NCBI GenBank assembly: GCA_017395275.1
Contig: JAFPVN010000302.1
Location: forward strand, 1 to 8,256
DNA length: 8,256 nt
Direction of reading: 5' to 3'
DNA from: Candidatus Methanomethylophilaceae archaeon
GTDB taxonomy: Archaea; Thermoplasmatota; Thermoplasmata; Methanomassiliicoccales; Methanomethylophilaceae
Position numbers and translations under genes: made by a program. Shown piece by piece: positions 6,113 to 8,256 of this stretch. The notes below the pieces were generated by a model. The model made no database searches and was not told where the DNA came from. It saw nothing but the letters and a program-made list of their open reading frames with translations. Positions within the stretch are counted from its first letter, which is position 1; each line of letters starts with the position of its first letter.

Positions 6113-6117
6113 AAGGT
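6113..6117 (+). promoter_or_regulatory. rpl18a: Ribosome binding site deciding the rpl18a start
   Basis: AAGGT lies 7 bases before the ATG at 6125 but only one base before the other in-frame ATG at 6119. The spacing favours 6125. Confidence 0.45.
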
Positions 6118-6124
6118 AATGCAA

Positions 6125-6355
6125 ATGAAGGCATACAAGATCACAGGTACATTCGCAGATGTCAGGCAGGGCAGGCAGCCCTTCTGCATCGAGGCAGCAG
6201 CCGAGTCCGAGGACGCAGTCAGGGAGCAGGTCGTCTCCTCCCTCGGAAGCAGACACAAGGTCAAGAGGTGGCAGGTCGAGATCACCGAGGTCGTCGAGAT
6301 CGCCGCCGAGGACATCACCGACCACACCGTCAGGTACAAAGTCACCGGTGAGTGA
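6125..6355 (+). CDS. rpl18a: Large-subunit ribosomal protein L18Ae (LX, eL20 family)
   Basis: The small protein has 76 residues, as expected for archaeal L18Ae/LX, a peripheral component of the large ribosomal subunit related to eukaryotic L18a (eL20). Seen: the N-terminal MKAYKITGTF, a QPF at residues about 17-19, an acidic AAAESEDAVREQV helix, and the signature GSRHKVKRWQVEI near the middle. An in-frame ATG six bases earlier (6119) would add two residues, but the family normally begins MKAY and the AAGGT site fits the later ATG. It is the first gene of a compact cluster with prefoldin alpha and ftsY, an arrangement known from many euryarchaea. Its final codons carry the ribosome site of the next gene, so translation of the two is probably coupled. 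Confidence 0.93.
   Translation: MKAYKITGTFADVRQGRQPFCIEAAAESEDAVREQVVSSLGSRHKVKRWQVEITEVVEIAAEDITDHTVRYKVTGE
6347..6351 (+). promoter_or_regulatory. pfdA: Ribosome binding site deciding the pfdA start
   Basis: GGTGA, a standard archaeal ribosome site, lies inside the last codons of rpl18a and 6 bases before the ATG at 6358. This favours that ATG over the in-frame GTG at 6352. Confidence 0.6.
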
Positions 6356-6357
6356 AC

Positions 6358-6774
6358 ATGAACGACGACGAGCTCCGTCAGGCCCTCGCAGCACTCGAGG
6401 CCTACAAGAACCAGCTCAACGCGCTGACCCAGCAGTCCCAGCTCCTCCAGATGTCCTATGAGGAGACACTCACTGCCAGCCGCACCCTCGCTTCCCTCGA
6501 GAACGCGAAGGAGGGTGACGAGATCATGGTCCCCGTCGGAGCATCGTCCTTCGTCACCGCCAAGGTGACATCGTCGCCCAAGGCGGTCGTCGGCATCGGC
6601 AACAAGGTCTCCGTAGAGAAGAGCCTGACCGACGCCGTCGAGTACCTGAAATCGAACCTGGCAGAGATCACCGACGCCCTCAAGAAGCTCAACGAGTCCA
6701 TGGAGGAGATGGACGCGGCAGCGAGGAACCTCTCCGTGGCAGTCCAGCAGGAATACCAGAGAAGGCAGCAGTGA
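6358..6774 (+). CDS. pfdA: Prefoldin subunit alpha
   Basis: The protein has 138 residues, typical of archaeal prefoldin alpha. Prefoldin is a hexamer of two alpha and four beta subunits that captures unfolded proteins in the cytoplasm and passes them to the thermosome. Seen: an N-terminal coiled coil (about residues 1-50, rich in Leu, Gln and Glu), a central beta-hairpin region with EIMVPVGASSFVTAKV (about 54-69) and VVGIGNKVSVEKS (about 76-88), and a C-terminal coiled coil from about residue 92 to the end, rich in Gln and Arg at the tip. IMVPVG and VGIGNKVSVEK-like stretches are characteristic of the alpha subunit. The ATG at 6358 is two bases after the rpl18a stop; the earlier GTG at 6352 would overlap that stop. 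Ends three bases before ftsY. Confidence 0.94.
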   Translation: MNDDELRQALAALEAYKNQLNALTQQSQLLQMSYEETLTASRTLASLENAKEGDEIMVPVGASSFVTAKVTSSPKAVVGIGNKVSVEKSLTDAVEYLKSNLAEITDALKKLNESMEEMDAAARNLSVAVQQEYQRRQQ

Positions 6775-6777
6775 GCC

Positions 6778-7932
6778 ATGTTCGATAATCTCAAGACCAA
6801 GCTGAAAGGACTTTTCAAGAAGGCCCCCGCAGAGGTGGCCGAACCGGATGCACCCGCGGTGCCTGAGGCACCCGCGGCGCAGCCCGTCGTACAGGAGGCT
6901 CCGAAACAGGAGCCCGTCACACCCGTTCCCGAAGTGAAACAGGAACCCGCACCCGCCCTCTCGAGGAAGGAGCAGCTGAAAGCTGAAAAAGAAGCCAAGA
7001 AGGCTGCCAAGAAAGAGGAGAAGGCCGCGAAGAAGGAGGACAAGCCCAAGGACGCCTCCCAGCTCGTGACCGACGCGGGTGGTTTCTTTGACAAGAAGAT
7101 CAAGGAGGACAGCCTCGAGGATCTTCTTTGGGAGTTGGAGCTGGCGCTCATGGAAGCTGACGTCGCCCTTCCCGTGGTCGAGGAGATCAAGGAGGGCGTC
7201 AAGCAGAACCTGCTGGGCAAGAAGTACAGCAGGGGACACACTTTGGAAGAGGTAGTGGAGCTGTCGCTCAAGGATGCGGTGCACAGCGTCCTCAGGCTCA
7301 ACGAGTTCGACTTCGACGACTGGTATTCCAAGCAGAAGAAGCCCGTCGTAGTGATGTTCATCGGTATCAACGGGACCGGGAAGACCACCGCCATCGCCAA
7401 GATCGCCAACCGCCTCCAGAAGAACGGCCAGACCGTCGTCATGGCCGCAGGCGATACGTTCAGGGCCGGAGCGATTCAGCAGCTCACGGTACACGCCGAC
7501 AAGCTTGGTTGTTATATCGTCAAGCACAACCAGGATGCGGACCCCGCCGCCGTCGCGTACGATGCGATAGAGCACGCCAAGGCAAAGAGGAAGGACTGCG
7601 TCCTGATCGATACGGCAGGAAGGATGCAGACCAACAGCAACCTCATCGACGAGATGAAGAAGATCGTGAAGGTCGCCAAGCCCGACCTCAAGGTGTTCGT
7701 AGGGGATTCCCTCGCAGGGAACGATGCAGTCACCCAGGCCACAGCGTTCGACGAGGCCGTCGGGATCGATGCCGTCATCCTCACCAAGATAGACGCCGAC
7801 TCCAAGGGCGGTGCTGCACTGTCGATAGCGCACACGATAGGCAAGCCCATCGCGTTCGTCTGCAACGGTCAGGAATACGACGATATAATCAAGTTCGACA
7901 GCGAATGGATGCTCAACCGTCTGTTCGAGTGA
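6778..7932 (+). CDS. ftsY: Signal recognition particle receptor FtsY
   Basis: The protein has 384 residues. FtsY is the membrane-associated GTPase that receives ribosome-SRP complexes for co-translational protein insertion. Seen: an amphipathic start (MFDNLKTKLKGLFKK) suited to membrane contact, a low-complexity linker rich in Pro, Ala, Lys and Glu (about 16-92), the helical N domain (about 95-185), and the GTPase domain: GINGTGKTT at 196-204 (G1), DTFRAGA at 226-232, DTAGR at 278-282 (G3), TKID at 336-339 (G4) and NGQEYDDI at 363-370. The last differs slightly from the usual GVGQ-type sequence, with Asn before Gly-Gln. GDSLAGNDAV at 309-318 and KGGAALS at 343-349 are further SRP-GTPase landmarks, the QATAFDEAVGID stretch favouring FtsY over SRP54. 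The C-terminal M domain of SRP54 is lacking. It starts three bases after pfdA without a strong ribosome site of its own (GTGAGCC precedes it), so coupling to pfdA translation is likely. Confidence 0.96.
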   Translation: MFDNLKTKLKGLFKKAPAEVAEPDAPAVPEAPAAQPVVQEAPKQEPVTPVPEVKQEPAPALSRKEQLKAEKEAKKAAKKEEKAAKKEDKPKDASQLVTDAGGFFDKKIKEDSLEDLLWELELALMEADVALPVVEEIKEGVKQNLLGKKYSRGHTLEEVVELSLKDAVHSVLRLNEFDFDDWYSKQKKPVVVMFIGINGTGKTTAIAKIANRLQKNGQTVVMAAGDTFRAGAIQQLTVHADKLGCYIVKHNQDADPAAVAYDAIEHAKAKRKDCVLIDTAGRMQTNSNLIDEMKKIVKVAKPDLKVFVGDSLAGNDAVTQATAFDEAVGIDAVILTKIDADSKGGAALSIAHTIGKPIAFVCNGQEYDDIIKFDSEWMLNRLFE

Positions 7933-8256
7933 TCAGCCTCTGACGCACATATTGTACATCATCGCGGCGAAGGCCTTCGCGTCGTCCATCATCGTCTTGA
8001 TGACCACGTACTCGTTGGGCTGGTGCAAAGTGCCGCCGTCGGAACCCCAGACGTAGGCGTTCATCCCTTTGAGGCGGAAGAAGTTGGCGCAGGTGCCCCC
8101 GCCGATGCCCACTGCTGCGACGTCTATGCCTCTGGCCTGCCTTATGGACTCCGCGAACATCCTGTAACCGTCCGTATCGATATCTGACTGCTTCCCGGAC
8201 ACTGCACCCTGCACAAGGGTGAGCTCGAACTTCGCCCCGGTGCGCTCGGAATGCTC
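7933..8256 (-). CDS. M20-family metallopeptidase, C-terminal end (partial)
   Basis: The frame is open to the window edge, so only the last 107 residues are seen and the N-terminus with most metal ligands lies outside. Seen: GIGGGTCANFFR at visible residues 50-61, YVWGSDGG at 68-75 and LHQPNEY at 77-83, where H78 is the expected C-terminal zinc ligand of the M20 (ArgE/DapE-like) family. The end of the protein (DDAKAFAAMMYNM) matches the helix that closes the catalytic domain. An aminoacyl dipeptidase or a deacylase such as ArgE or DapE is possible; the substrate cannot be chosen from this part. A methionine at 8214 is available but upstream in-frame residues look like family sequence, so it is not taken as the start. 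The gene is convergent with ftsY, and the two stop codons lie directly side by side. Confidence 0.85.
   Translation of the reverse strand, partial: EHSERTGAKFELTLVQGAVSGKQSDIDTDGYRMFAESIRQARGIDVAAVGIGGGTCANFFRLKGMNAYVWGSDGGTLHQPNEYVVIKTMMDDAKAFAAMMYNMCVRG

Noticed and set aside
5857..7833. A 658-codon open frame on the minus strand
   Set aside because: It lies antisense to the end of priS, rpl18a, pfdA and most of ftsY. Its leucine/glycine-rich product has no recognisable domain, and long antisense frames are expected in GC-rich genes.
1..8256. CRISPR array, insertion sequence, phage genes or a defence cluster
   Set aside because: No regularly spaced repeats, transposase, integrase or defence-type gene pair is visible; the lone DUF4143 ATPase is not enough.

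Overview
The window reads as a piece of a GC-rich euryarchaeal chromosome. The archaeal markers are a primase catalytic subunit (PriS), ribosomal protein L18Ae/LX, prefoldin alpha, an archaeal-type FtsY and a COG1831-type TatD-related hydrolase. TATA-like boxes sit about 26 bases before some start codons and GGTGA/GGAGGTG-type ribosome sites before others. From the style of the proteins (a primase with no zinc cysteines, an RraA domain of the kind often fused to hexulose-phosphate synthase, a DUF4143 ATPase) I infer a methanogen of the Methanomassiliicoccales/Thermoplasmata type. That placement is inference and cannot be proven from this window.

Layout. (1) Bases 1-480, plus strand: the C-terminal part of an RraA-like protein, cut by the window edge, followed by a strong perfect hairpin (488-510). 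(2) Bases 674-4506, minus strand: four genes all read leftward, in transcription order a DUF4143 AAA ATPase, a TatD-related metal hydrolase, a metallo-beta-lactamase-fold protein and an HtpX-like membrane protease. The last two are 9 bases apart and probably co-transcribed; the ATPase and TatD genes each have their own promoter-like sequence. (3) An AT-rich divergent intergenic region (4507-4742) with promoter signals both ways and two hairpins in front of priS. (4) priS (4743-5960), plus strand, followed by a 158-base gap with nested inverted repeats and then a promoter. (5) The tightly packed plus-strand cluster rpl18a-pfdA-ftsY (6125-7932), joining a ribosomal protein, a chaperone subunit and the SRP receptor. 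(6) The C-terminal end of an M20-family metallopeptidase on the minus strand, whose stop codon abuts that of ftsY.

The plus-strand genes are core information-processing and protein-biogenesis functions. The minus-strand genes are housekeeping or poorly defined hydrolases plus one accessory-type ATPase. I found no CRISPR array, complete tRNA, rRNA, insertion sequence or phage gene, and nothing that makes a convincing undescribed system. The most notable irregularities are the metallo-beta-lactamase protein with a broken metal motif, the structured leader of priS and the inverted-repeat cluster after priS.
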